From positions 62,001 to 126,000 of the forward strand of contig NZ_CAJFCI010000054.1 of assembly GCF_904061905.1 (NCBI RefSeq): a stretch of DNA of 64,000 bases, read 5' to 3'. A program made the position numbers and the translations under genes. Below the pieces are notes generated by a model. The model made no database searches. It was not told the origin of the DNA and saw nothing but the letters and a program-made list of their open reading frames with translations. This document shows, in pieces, positions 26,665-34,210 of the stretch. How positions within the stretch are numbered: position 1 is the first letter of the stretch; the number at the start of each line of letters is the position of its first letter. This DNA comes from Zestomonas carbonaria. Its GTDB lineage: Bacteria > Pseudomonadota > Gammaproteobacteria > Pseudomonadales > Pseudomonadaceae.

Positions 26665-27197
26665 CAGCTACCGACGACCTCGACGCGCAGAACGATCGGC
26701 ACCGCCTCCTGCAACGCACAGGAAACCGGCGACAGGCGCTGGCTCTCCTCGACCAGCGCGCGCAAGCACTCGGCCGGAACCCCGGGCGCGGCGATCCTCA
26801 CCAGCAGGTGCACCTCCTGCGGCCCGGCGGTCACCGTCGCGCCATCGGCGGCCGCAAGTCCCAGCAGGCCGCACATGTCCGAGCGGCTGCTGGCCACCAC
26901 CTCGAGCGATTGCAGCTCGATCCCCGCACAGGCCGCGGCCATGGCGGTCCGCGTGGTGGCACACGCGGCAAGTCCGGCCCGCAGCAGCCAGCCCGGCGTA
27001 ACCTGATCGCCGCTGCCACCCAGTTCGGTCGGCAGGTCGGTCAGGACCCGCGAACCGTTCGCATGACTGGCGACCACCCGCGTGCCGCCGCTCCAGCTCG
27101 CCGTGGCCGGGGCATCGTCGTGCAGGCCCGCCTCGGGGCGCCGCCGCAAGACCGACTCCGCTCGCTGCAATGCTGCCGCAATGTCCTCGCTCGCCAT
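26664..27197 (-). CDS. OsmC/Ohr-family protein
   Basis: A 177-aa OsmC-type protein. The family's two reactive Cys are plausible in LLRAGLAACATTRTAMAAAC, ahead of a beta-strand-rich C-terminal half ending in a Cys in RLSPVSCALQEAVPI. Members reduce organic hydroperoxides; some are thiol-dependent hydrolases in catabolic settings. Stop and next start share one base with the AraC gene. It opens a two-gene operon and is divergent from the methyltransferase gene across a 320-nt region. Confidence 0.8.
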   Translation of the reverse strand: MASEDIAAALQRAESVLRRRPEAGLHDDAPATASWSGGTRVVASHANGSRVLTDLPTELGGSGDQVTPGWLLRAGLAACATTRTAMAAACAGIELQSLEVVASSRSDMCGLLGLAAADGATVTAGPQEVHLLVRIAAPGVPAECLRALVEESQRLSPVSCALQEAVPIVLRVEVVGS

Positions 27198-27517
27198 GGC
27201 TGGTCTCCGCGTCGGCCGGGTATCTGCAAAGTGTGGCACGTCGACACGACACGCCCAGTGCCACAGCCATGCGCAACCGCCCGGCCTGATGAATGGACGT
27301 TCGTCAGGCGGCAAACCCGGACGATCGGGCAAGGATGGCCGACGCTCAGGCAGGACGCCCGCCGCGGCCGAACGCAACAATCTCGCGGCCCGCGACGCCT
27401 TCGTCACGGGCCCATAAACCCAAGGCGCCGGGCGCGGGGCCTGACGGCCGGCATTCCGCGCAACAGGTCGCCATCATCATTCCGGCATGCTTGCCGGTAC
27501 ACATGGAGCCTGAAACC
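27198..27517. other. Divergent 320-nt intergenic region, OsmC / methyltransferase
   Basis: No convincing gene. It holds a candidate operator at 27232-27265 and GGAG just before the methyltransferase start. In-frame extensions of both flanking genes into this region lack plausible starts or family similarity. Confidence 0.5.
27232..27265. promoter_or_regulatory. Candidate operator: inverted repeat TGTGGCAC-N18-GTGCCACA
   Basis: A perfect 8-bp inverted repeat with an 18-nt spacer, 35-68 nt upstream of the OsmC start. Its position suits a regulator site for the OsmC-AraC operon; binding by the adjacent AraC protein is a guess. It could also form a hairpin in the leader. Confidence 0.4.
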
Positions 27518-28330
27518 ATGAACACTGCCGTCGATTTCAACGCACTGAAAAGCCGCCAGATGGCCGCCTGGGCGAGCGGGGACTATGCCGTGATCGGCAC
27601 CACCCTGCAGCTCGTCGGGGAACTGCTGGCCGAGGCGTGCGACCTGCGTTGCGATGAACGAGTGCTCGACGTGGCCGCCGGCAACGGCAATGCCACACTC
27701 GCCGCCGCGCGTCGGGGATGCCGGGTGACCTCGACCGACTACGTGGCCGCCCTGCTCGAACGCGCCGAGGAACGGACGCGGGCGGAACACCTCCCGGTGA
27801 TCTTCCAGGTCGCCGATGCCGAGGAACTACCCTTCGCGGACGAGAGCTTCGACGCGGTGCTGTCGACCTTCGGCGTGATGTTCGCGCCCGACCAGGCGCA
27901 GGCGGCGGCCGAACTGGCGCGGGTATGCCGTCCGGGGGGACGGATCGGCCTGGCCAACTGGACGCCCGAAGGCTTCATCGGCCAGATGTTCAAGACACTG
28001 GGACGCCACCTGCCGCCACCGGCCGGCGTGCAACCGCCTTCGCTCTGGGGCACCGAGGCGCACCTGCAATCGCTGTTCGGGGAACATGCCGCCGACATCG
28101 CGATCACCCGGCGGCTGTTCAACTTCCGCTATCGCTCGGCCGCGCACTTCATCGAGGTCTTCCGCACCTGGTACGGCCCCGTCCACAAGGCCTTCGCAGC
28201 CCTGCCGAGCGAAAGTGCCGTGGCACTGGAGCACGATCTGGTCGACCTGACGAACAGTCTCAACCGGGCCGGACCGGAGTCGCTGGTGGTGCCCAGCGAG
28301 TACCTCGAAGTGGTCGTCACTCGGCGCTGA
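27518..28330 (+). CDS. Class I SAM-dependent methyltransferase (UbiE/type 11)
   Basis: A 270-aa methyltransferase. Motif I is VLDVAAGNGNATLAAA, motif II-like acidic STDYVAALLE, then VADAEELPFADESFDAVLSTFGVMFAPD, the usual type-11 series. GGAG lies 10 nt before the chosen ATG; an in-frame ATG 15 nt earlier is possible. Substrate unknown. It is divergent from the OsmC-AraC pair and convergent with the IclR gene, with a strong hairpin between. Confidence 0.82.
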   Translation: MNTAVDFNALKSRQMAAWASGDYAVIGTTLQLVGELLAEACDLRCDERVLDVAAGNGNATLAAARRGCRVTSTDYVAALLERAEERTRAEHLPVIFQVADAEELPFADESFDAVLSTFGVMFAPDQAQAAAELARVCRPGGRIGLANWTPEGFIGQMFKTLGRHLPPPAGVQPPSLWGTEAHLQSLFGEHAADIAITRRLFNFRYRSAAHFIEVFRTWYGPVHKAFAALPSESAVALEHDLVDLTNSLNRAGPESLVVPSEYLEVVVTRR

Positions 28331-28334
28331 AGCG

Positions 28335-28363
28335 CACCCCCTGGAGCGTCTGGCGCTCCAGGG
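28335..28363. terminator. Bidirectional terminator-like hairpin
   Basis: CACCCCCTGGAGCG ... CGCTCCAGGGGTG forms a 13-bp stem with one bulged C and a 2-nt core loop region, just after the methyltransferase stop and before the convergent IclR stop. The T-run is weak on both sides, so efficiency is uncertain. Confidence 0.6.
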
Positions 28364-28397
28364 GTGTTCCGAGAGTAGTTCACGGGGCCCCTGAAAA

Positions 28398-29186
28398 TCA
28401 GGCAGGCCGCCTCCCCGCCATCCGCGCAGTGATCGCCTGGGCGGTCTCCAGCACCCGACCGGCCGCTTCGCTGTGGACATCCGCCGAAAAGGCGCTGGCC
28501 GCGCCGACCACGGTGATCACCCCGGCGAGTTGATCGCCGACCGCGAACACCGGCGCCGACAAGGCGTTCACTCCGGGCATCAGCAGGCCATGCACGTGAT
28601 GCAGGCCGCTGGCGCGGATTTCCGTCATCTGCCGGTGCAGTTCGTCCGCATCGGGCACGCCGGGCAGGCCCGCCTCCCCGGCGCGCAGCGGTGCGGTCTC
28701 GCCCTCGGCCAGGTAGGCGTTGAACACCAGGCCGGTGGACGAACCCAGCAGCGGCAGCACGGAACCGACCCGGGTCACCAGGGTCACTGCCCGTAGGGGC
28801 TGTTCGACGTGCACCACGGTCGGCCCCTTGTTGCCCCACACGGCGAGGAAGCAGGTCTCGTTGAGCGAGTCGCGCAGCGCCGCCAGATGCGGCGTGGCGG
28901 CGCGCACCACGTCGAGCCGGCCGATCGCGGCGAGGCCGACGAACAGCGCCTCGGGGCCCAGGGCGTAGTGATTGGTGACGGCGTCCTGCTCGGCGAATCC
29001 GCTGGCGATCAGCGCCTGCAGGTAGCGGTGGACCTTGGCCGCCGGCATGCCGACGTGCTCGGCGAGGCGCGACAGCGAGGTGGCCGGCGCCAGGTCGGCC
29101 AGCCCCTTGAGGATGTCCGTGCCCACTTCGGCGGCCTGCACCTTCTGCCGCTTCGGCGCGTCTGCGTTGTCCCTTGGGTTGGCCAT
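28398..29186 (-). CDS. hmgR: IclR-family regulator, probable homogentisate repressor HmgR
   Basis: A 262-aa IclR protein: N-terminal winged HTH (ATSLSRLAEHVGMPAAKVHRYLQALIASGFAEQ) and the C-terminal IclR effector domain (GLHHVHGLLMPGVNALSAPVFAVGDQLAGVITVVG). It is divergent from the homogentisate dioxygenase gene with 101 nt between starts, the arrangement of HmgR in Pseudomonas putida, where it represses hmgABC until homogentisate binds. A perfect palindrome lies in the spacer. The name rests on context and family. Confidence 0.82.
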   Translation of the reverse strand: MANPRDNADAPKRQKVQAAEVGTDILKGLADLAPATSLSRLAEHVGMPAAKVHRYLQALIASGFAEQDAVTNHYALGPEALFVGLAAIGRLDVVRAATPHLAALRDSLNETCFLAVWGNKGPTVVHVEQPLRAVTLVTRVGSVLPLLGSSTGLVFNAYLAEGETAPLRAGEAGLPGVPDADELHRQMTEIRASGLHHVHGLLMPGVNALSAPVFAVGDQLAGVITVVGAASAFSADVHSEAAGRVLETAQAITARMAGRRPA

Positions 29187-29243
29187 GGAGTGTCCCGGAA
29201 TGCAATGGAGGCGCTGTTATAGCTTGACCCCTTCCGGCATTCA

Positions 29244-29262
29244 AATTACGTTATTCGTAATT
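29244..29262. promoter_or_regulatory. Perfect palindrome AATTACG-N5-CGTAATT, probable HmgR operator
   Basis: Two 7-bp perfect arms with a 5-nt AT-rich centre (TTATT), 26-44 nt before the hmgA start and 58 nt from the IclR start. IclR regulators bind short AT-rich palindromes overlapping the promoters they repress, so the position fits an operator for both genes. Confidence 0.75.
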
Positions 29263-29287
29263 CAATTACAAAAAATAAGAGGTCGCC

Positions 29288-30583
29288 ATGAATTCCCCCA
29301 CCGCGCTCTCCTACCAATCCGGCTTCGGCAACCAGTTCAGCAGCGAAGCCCTGCCAGGCGCCCTGCCCGTCGGCCAGAACTCGCCGCAGAAGGTGCCCTA
29401 CGGCCTGTACACCGAGCTGCTCTCCGGCACCGCCTTCACCGTGCCGCGCGCCGAAGCCCGGCGCACCTGGATGTACCGCATCAAGCCGTCGGCCAACCAT
29501 CCGCGCTACCAGCGCCTGGAGCGGCAGATCACCGGCGGCGGCCTGGGCCCGGTCACCCCCAACCGGCTGCGCTGGAACCCGCACGGGATTCCCGCCGAAC
29601 ACACCGACTTCATCGACGGCCTGCTGACCCTCGCCGCCACCGCCGATGCCGAGCAGGCTGCCGGCGTCAGCGTGCACCTGTACCGCGCCAACGCCTCGAT
29701 GCGGCGGGTGTTCTTCAACGCCGACGGCGAATGGCTGATCGTTCCCCAGCAGGGCCGCCTGCGCCTGGCCACCGAGCTGGGCCTGCTGGACGTGGAACCG
29801 CTGGAGATCGCGGTGATCCCGCGTGGCATGAAGTTCCGCGTCGAGCTGCTGGACGACAGCGCGCGCGGCTATATCTGCGAGAACCACGGCGCCGCCCTGC
29901 GCCTGCCCGACCTCGGGCCGATCGGCAGCAACGGCCTGGCCAACCCGCGCGACTTCCTGGCGCCGGTCGCCCACTACGAGGACATCGACGCGCCGGTGCA
30001 ACTGGTGCAGAAGTTCCTCGGCGAACTGTGGGCCGCCGAGCTGGACCACTCGCCGCTGGACGTGGTCGCCTGGCACGGCAACAACGTGCCCTGCAAGTAC
30101 GACCTGCGCCGCTTCAACACCATCGGCACGGTCAGCTACGACCACCCGGACCCGTCGATCTTCACCGTGCTAACCTCGCCGAGCGCCACCCACGGCCAGG
30201 CCAACGTCGACTTCGTGATCTTCCCGCCGCGCTGGATGGTGGCGGAGAACACCTTCCGGCCGCCGTGGTTCCACCGCAACCTGATGAACGAATTCATGGG
30301 CCTGATCCAGGGCGCCTACGACGCCAAGGCGGAAGGCTTCGCCCCCGGCGGCGCCTCGCTGCACAACTGCATGAGCGCCCACGGCCCGGACAACGCCACC
30401 ACCACCCAGGCCATCGCCGCCGACCTCGAGCCGCACAAGATCGACAACACCATGGCCTTCATGTTCGAGACCTGCAGCGTGCTGCGGCCGACCCGCTACG
30501 CGCTGGAGTGCCCGCAGTTGCAGAGCGACTACGATGCCTGTTGGGCCGGCATGGCCAAGACTTTCGAAAAGGGCAGGAACTGA
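29288..30583 (+). CDS. hmgA: Homogentisate 1,2-dioxygenase
   Basis: A 431-aa non-haem iron dioxygenase that opens the ring of homogentisate to maleylacetoacetate in phenylalanine/tyrosine breakdown. The start ([19 protein letters not shown]) is diagnostic. The iron-ligand region [27 protein letters not shown] and the later [15 protein letters not shown] carry the conserved His/Glu. Length is typical. Preceded by AAGAGG and the AT-rich operator region; fumarylacetoacetase follows after 1 nt. Confidence 0.97.
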   Translation: MNSPTALSYQSGFGNQFSSEALPGALPVGQNSPQKVPYGLYTELLSGTAFTVPRAEARRTWMYRIKPSANHPRYQRLERQITGGGLGPVTPNRLRWNPHGIPAEHTDFIDGLLTLAATADAEQAAGVSVHLYRANASMRRVFFNADGEWLIVPQQGRLRLATELGLLDVEPLEIAVIPRGMKFRVELLDDSARGYICENHGAALRLPDLGPIGSNGLANPRDFLAPVAHYEDIDAPVQLVQKFLGELWAAELDHSPLDVVAWHGNNVPCKYDLRRFNTIGTVSYDHPDPSIFTVLTSPSATHGQANVDFVIFPPRWMVAENTFRPPWFHRNLMNEFMGLIQGAYDAKAEGFAPGGASLHNCMSAHGPDNATTTQAIAADLEPHKIDNTMAFMFETCSVLRPTRYALECPQLQSDYDACWAGMAKTFEKGRN

Positions 30584-30584
30584 C

Positions 30585-31889
30585 ATGACCCAAGCAGACA
30601 ACCGCCGTAGCTGGATCGCTTCCGCCAACGGCCACCCCGACTTCCCCTTGCAGAACCTGCCGCTGGGCGTGTTCAGCCCGCCCGGCGCCTCGCCGCGCGG
30701 CGGCGTGGCCATCGGCGACGCCATCTTCGACCTCAAGGCCGCCAGCGATGCCGGCCTGTTCAGCGGCGACGCCGCCGAAGCGGCACTGGCGGCCAGCGGC
30801 GACGACCTGAACGCCCTGTTCGCCCTCGGCGCCGGCCCGCGCCGCGCGCTGCGCGAGCAGTTGCAGGAACTGCTCGGCGAAGGCAGCCCGGCACAGGCGC
30901 GCCTCGAAGCCATGGGCCAGGCGCTGCTGCCGTCCATGGCCAGTTGCACCCTGCACCTGCCGGCGCGGATCGGCGACTACACCGACTTCTACGTCGGCAT
31001 CCACCACGCCAACAACGTCGGCCGGCTGTTCCGTCCGGACAACCCGCTGCTGCCCAACTACAAGCACGTGCCCATCGGCTACCATGGCCGCGCCTCCACC
31101 GTGGTGGTCTCCGGCACCGAAGTGCGCCGTCCCAACGGCCAGACCCTGGCGCCGGGCGCGGAAACGCCGAGTTTCGGACCGAGCAAGCGCCTGGACTACG
31201 AACTGGAACTGGGCATCTGGATCGGCCAGGGCAACGCCATGGGCGAATCCATCGCCATCGGCGAGGCCGAGCGCCATGTGGCCGGCTACTGCCTGCTCAA
31301 CGACTGGTCGGCGCGCGACGTGCAGGCCTGGGAATACCAGCCGCTCGGCCCGTTCCTGGCGAAGAACTTCGCCACCACGGTCTCGCCCTGGGTGATCACC
31401 GCCGAAGCCCTGGAACCGTTCCGCAAGGCCCAGCCGCCGCGCCCCGAAGGCGATCCACAGCCGCTGCCCTACCTGCTGGACGACCGCGACCAGGCCGGCG
31501 GCGCCTTCGACATCCAGTTGGAAGTGCTGCTGCAAAGCGCCGCCATGCGCGAGCAGGGCCTGCCGCCGATGCGCCTGGCACTGAGCAACACCCTGAACAT
31601 GTACTGGACCGTGGCGCAGATGGTCGCCCACCACAGCGTCGGCGGCTGCAAGCTGCAACCCGGCGACCTGTTCGGCTCCGGCACCCTCTCCGGGCAGCAG
31701 CCGGAAGCCTTCGGCAGCCTGCTGGAGAGCACCTTCGGCGGCAAGCAGCCGCTCTCGCTGCCCAGCGGCGAGGAACGCACCTTCCTCGCCGACGGCGACG
31801 AGGTCATCCTGCGCGCCCGCTGCCTCCGCGAGGGCCATCCCTCCATCGGCTTCGGCGAGTGCCGGGGCACCATCCTGCCGGCCCGCTGA
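30585..31889 (+). CDS. fahA: Fumarylacetoacetase
   Basis: A 434-aa FAH-family hydrolase that cleaves fumarylacetoacetate to fumarate and acetoacetate, the last step of the pathway. Clear motifs: YTDFYVGIHHANNVGRLFRP, YHGRASTVVVSGT, and DWSARDVQAWEYQPLGPFL with metal-binding acidic residues. The ATG at 30585 follows the hmgA stop by 1 nt, so the pair is one operon. No maleylacetoacetate isomerase gene (hmgC) follows; the next 520 nt are repeats. Confidence 0.96.
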   Translation: MTQADNRRSWIASANGHPDFPLQNLPLGVFSPPGASPRGGVAIGDAIFDLKAASDAGLFSGDAAEAALAASGDDLNALFALGAGPRRALREQLQELLGEGSPAQARLEAMGQALLPSMASCTLHLPARIGDYTDFYVGIHHANNVGRLFRPDNPLLPNYKHVPIGYHGRASTVVVSGTEVRRPNGQTLAPGAETPSFGPSKRLDYELELGIWIGQGNAMGESIAIGEAERHVAGYCLLNDWSARDVQAWEYQPLGPFLAKNFATTVSPWVITAEALEPFRKAQPPRPEGDPQPLPYLLDDRDQAGGAFDIQLEVLLQSAAMREQGLPPMRLALSNTLNMYWTVAQMVAHHSVGGCKLQPGDLFGSGTLSGQQPEAFGSLLESTFGGKQPLSLPSGEERTFLADGDEVILRARCLREGHPSIGFGECRGTILPAR

Positions 31890-31950
31890 AAACACCACGT
31901 CCCTGGGGCTGCTCCCCGATTCGTAGTGGCGACGAACGAAACGGCCAGCG

Positions 31951-32403
31951 GACGGGCGTCATAACCTTCGTGGACATCGCTTTTCATGTCCACCATCGGG
32001 GCTGGCCACAGCTCCGATGGTGGATCGGTGAAGCGTGATCCACCCTACGCCGAGGCGCTTCAGGACCGTAGGATGGGTTGAGCAACGCGATACCCATCAG
32101 AGGCGACGACGCCCGCGCGAGGACGGGCGTCATAACCTTCGGGTGGACATCGCTTTTCATGTCCACCATCGGGGCTGGCCACACCTCCGATGGTGGATCG
32201 ATGAAACGTGATCCACCCTACGCCGAGGCGCTTCAGGACCGCAGGATGGGTTGAGCAACGCGATACCCATCAGAGGCGACGACGCCCGCGCGAGGACGGG
32301 CGTCGTGACCTTCGTAGGGTGGACATCGCTTTTCATGTCCACCATCGGGGCTGGCCACACCTCCGCTGGTGGATCGATGAAGCGTGATCCACCCTACGCT
32401 AGG
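31951..32403. repeat. Tandem repeat, about 172-bp unit, 2.6 copies
   Basis: Units begin GACGGGCGTC at 31951, 32122 and 32295 (periods 171 and 173); the third is truncated near 32403. Each unit holds two palindromes: GTGGACATCGC...ATGTCCAC and a CCACCATCGG / CCGATGGTGG pair, then GTGATCCACCCTACG. Copies differ at a few positions only. The block fills most of the fahA to 72-aa gene gap (31890-32413); no gene was seen in it. Small open frames here are by-products of the repeat. Confidence 0.9.
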
Positions 32404-32413
32404 CCGACTCGCT

Positions 32414-32632
32414 TCAGAGAAAGAAGTCCGAGCGATCCAGTCCCATGCTCACCCCGCCCTGGTTCCACGCATACTTGGCCGGGTTGTTGGCGATTTGGGC
32501 GCGGCCGGTGTGGATGTCGCTGATCATCAGCGCGCGGCAGCCTTCCTCGGCGGCGCGCTGGGCGGCGTCGGTGATCAGCACCAACTTGCCGCGCAGCAGA
32601 CCGTGGCCGGGAATGTATTCGGGGTTGAACAT
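32414..32632 (-). CDS. Small conserved-looking hypothetical protein (72 aa)
   Basis: Begins MFNPEYIPGHGLLRGKLVLITDAAQ and ends SMGLDRSDFFL. AGGAG lies 8 nt before the ATG, and base composition at codon third positions looks coding. No signal peptide or transmembrane segment; family not recognised. Its tail abuts the tandem repeat block. Function unknown. Confidence 0.6.
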   Translation of the reverse strand: MFNPEYIPGHGLLRGKLVLITDAAQRAAEEGCRALMISDIHTGRAQIANNPAKYAWNQGGVSMGLDRSDFFL

Positions 32633-32764
32633 GACGGGCTCCTGTCTAATTGTTTGACTTCGTCATTCCCGCGCACGCGGGACGGTGCTTGCACCGAACG
32701 CACGCCAGGGCGGCCCGAAGGGCGAGCGAAGCGAGTAACCCGATGACCATGCAGCTTCCGAGTA

Positions 32765-33850
32765 TCACGGCGGTGGAGTGGGCACGACATCGGCGCGTAT
32801 GCCGTCCCGCCGCGAAGGCTCGCCCAGCGGATCGGGCACGCGCGGTGGCGGTTCGAAGCGGAGTGGCGCCGCGCTGCCACCGGCGAGGCTGCCCTGGATC
32901 TGCTCCGACAGGTAGTGGGCCCCCGCCAGCACCCCGGAGTCGGGATTGCGCATCAGGTCGAGCCATGCGTCGTCGAAGTCGGCGTTCAGGTGTTGGCGAA
33001 GTTGCGCCGCCAGCTCCTGCCGGTCGTTCGCGCGGGCCATGGCGGTGAAGCCGGACACGCCCAGGGAAATCATCATGCCGGCGACCCGTCCGACCATCAT
33101 CGAGGCCGCGCTTGCGGCGCCGCTGGTGGCGAGTTCGGTCACCAGCCGCTCGCTGGTCCGTTTCGCCACCGCCGATATATCCGGATCCAACGACCTGGCC
33201 CCCGTGCCGCCGGCGGCGGTGCGCACCCGGTCGATCAGCGCCACATACGCCGGCAGCCTGTCGAGCGGCTTGGCGTGCAGCAATTGGTAGAGCGAGGCGT
33301 TGTGTTCCTCCGGCGGTGCCAGCGCGATCGCCGGAATGCCCTGGAGGCGCTGGTCGAACTGCGGCAGCGGGACACCATGGCGCGGCGGAATGCGCCGCAG
33401 GCGCTCGCCGAGCACCTCGACGTAGATTTGCGTCGTCCGGCGCATGATCAGGTCCGGATCGATCTCCCTGGAGACCGGGCGCAGCACGCGTCCCTGGTAC
33501 TGCTCCTGTAGATAGAGGGTCAGCCGGTCGACCGTCGGGTCGAGCTCGCCCTCGGCGCTCATCTTGTACCAGGCCACTTTCAGGGTCAGCCATTGCTGGG
33601 TCCAGTAGCTGGTGAACCAAGGGATGAAAGCGGAATCGGTGCGCTGGTAGACGAGGTCCATCCAGTCGTTCATGTAGGAGAGTGCCGAGCGCTGGGCCTG
33701 CTCTTTCGCAGCCTGCGAGGCGGCGACTATGTCGTTGTCGACCTGCCGCCAGGTGCTTTCCGGTATCTGCCGTGGCGGGGTCCGGTCCGCAGTGGCGCAC
33801 CCCAGCATCGTCGTCATCAGGACGACGCCCAGGAAACGCAGGATCAACAT
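32765..33850 (-). CDS. Putative lipoprotein of unknown function
   Basis: A 361-aa protein beginning MLILRFLGVVLMTTMLGCATAD, a lipoprotein signal with lipobox TMLGC, so it should be lipid-anchored in the envelope. The rest is mostly helical, with a small glycine/alanine-rich hydrophobic stretch near residue 250 (GAASAASMMVGRVAGMMISLGVSGF) that may insert into a membrane, and a proline-rich tail. Family not recognised. Alternative start at 33883 would add 11 residues; the later one gives a better signal peptide. Same strand as pvdQ upstream but separated by 360 nt. Confidence 0.7.
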   Translation of the reverse strand: MLILRFLGVVLMTTMLGCATADRTPPRQIPESTWRQVDNDIVAASQAAKEQAQRSALSYMNDWMDLVYQRTDSAFIPWFTSYWTQQWLTLKVAWYKMSAEGELDPTVDRLTLYLQEQYQGRVLRPVSREIDPDLIMRRTTQIYVEVLGERLRRIPPRHGVPLPQFDQRLQGIPAIALAPPEEHNASLYQLLHAKPLDRLPAYVALIDRVRTAAGGTGARSLDPDISAVAKRTSERLVTELATSGAASAASMMVGRVAGMMISLGVSGFTAMARANDRQELAAQLRQHLNADFDDAWLDLMRNPDSGVLAGAHYLSEQIQGSLAGGSAAPLRFEPPPRVPDPLGEPSRRDGIRADVVPTPPP

Positions 33851-34210
33851 TCCAAGCCCCGGCAGCGACAACCCGACCGCCATGGGACGGGTTTCGGCCG
33901 AACCCCTCGCGCCGCTCATAGGTGGTGTCGCTCCACGGGCCTCGACGGCCCGCCCAGCTCCTCCCGGCAAGCTCTCGCAGCGTTGCCCGCCCCACTCCAA
34001 CGGAACGTCCAGCACGTCCGACCATGGTGTGCTGAGTATAGGCGGCGCGGAGGCCAGGAGAGCTTTCGCCGCTCAGCGGGGCTGGCCGAAGGCTGGCGGA
34101 AAACGCGTTGCGGTTTTCCACCCTACGCGGGCGGCGCGAGCCTCGACTGCCGTACACCTTCTGCGCCGGCACCGCTTCGGCGATCAAGCGCTTGGTGCCT
34201 CGGGCGCATC
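33851..34210. other. Intergenic region after pvdQ
   Basis: 360 nt with no convincing gene. It contains a GGAAAAC...GTTTTCC hairpin followed by ACCCTAC at about 34098-34126, a member of the dispersed CACCCTAC palindrome family, and the upstream region of the lipoprotein gene. Readings that extend the lipoprotein gene into it lack a signal peptide. Confidence 0.5.
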
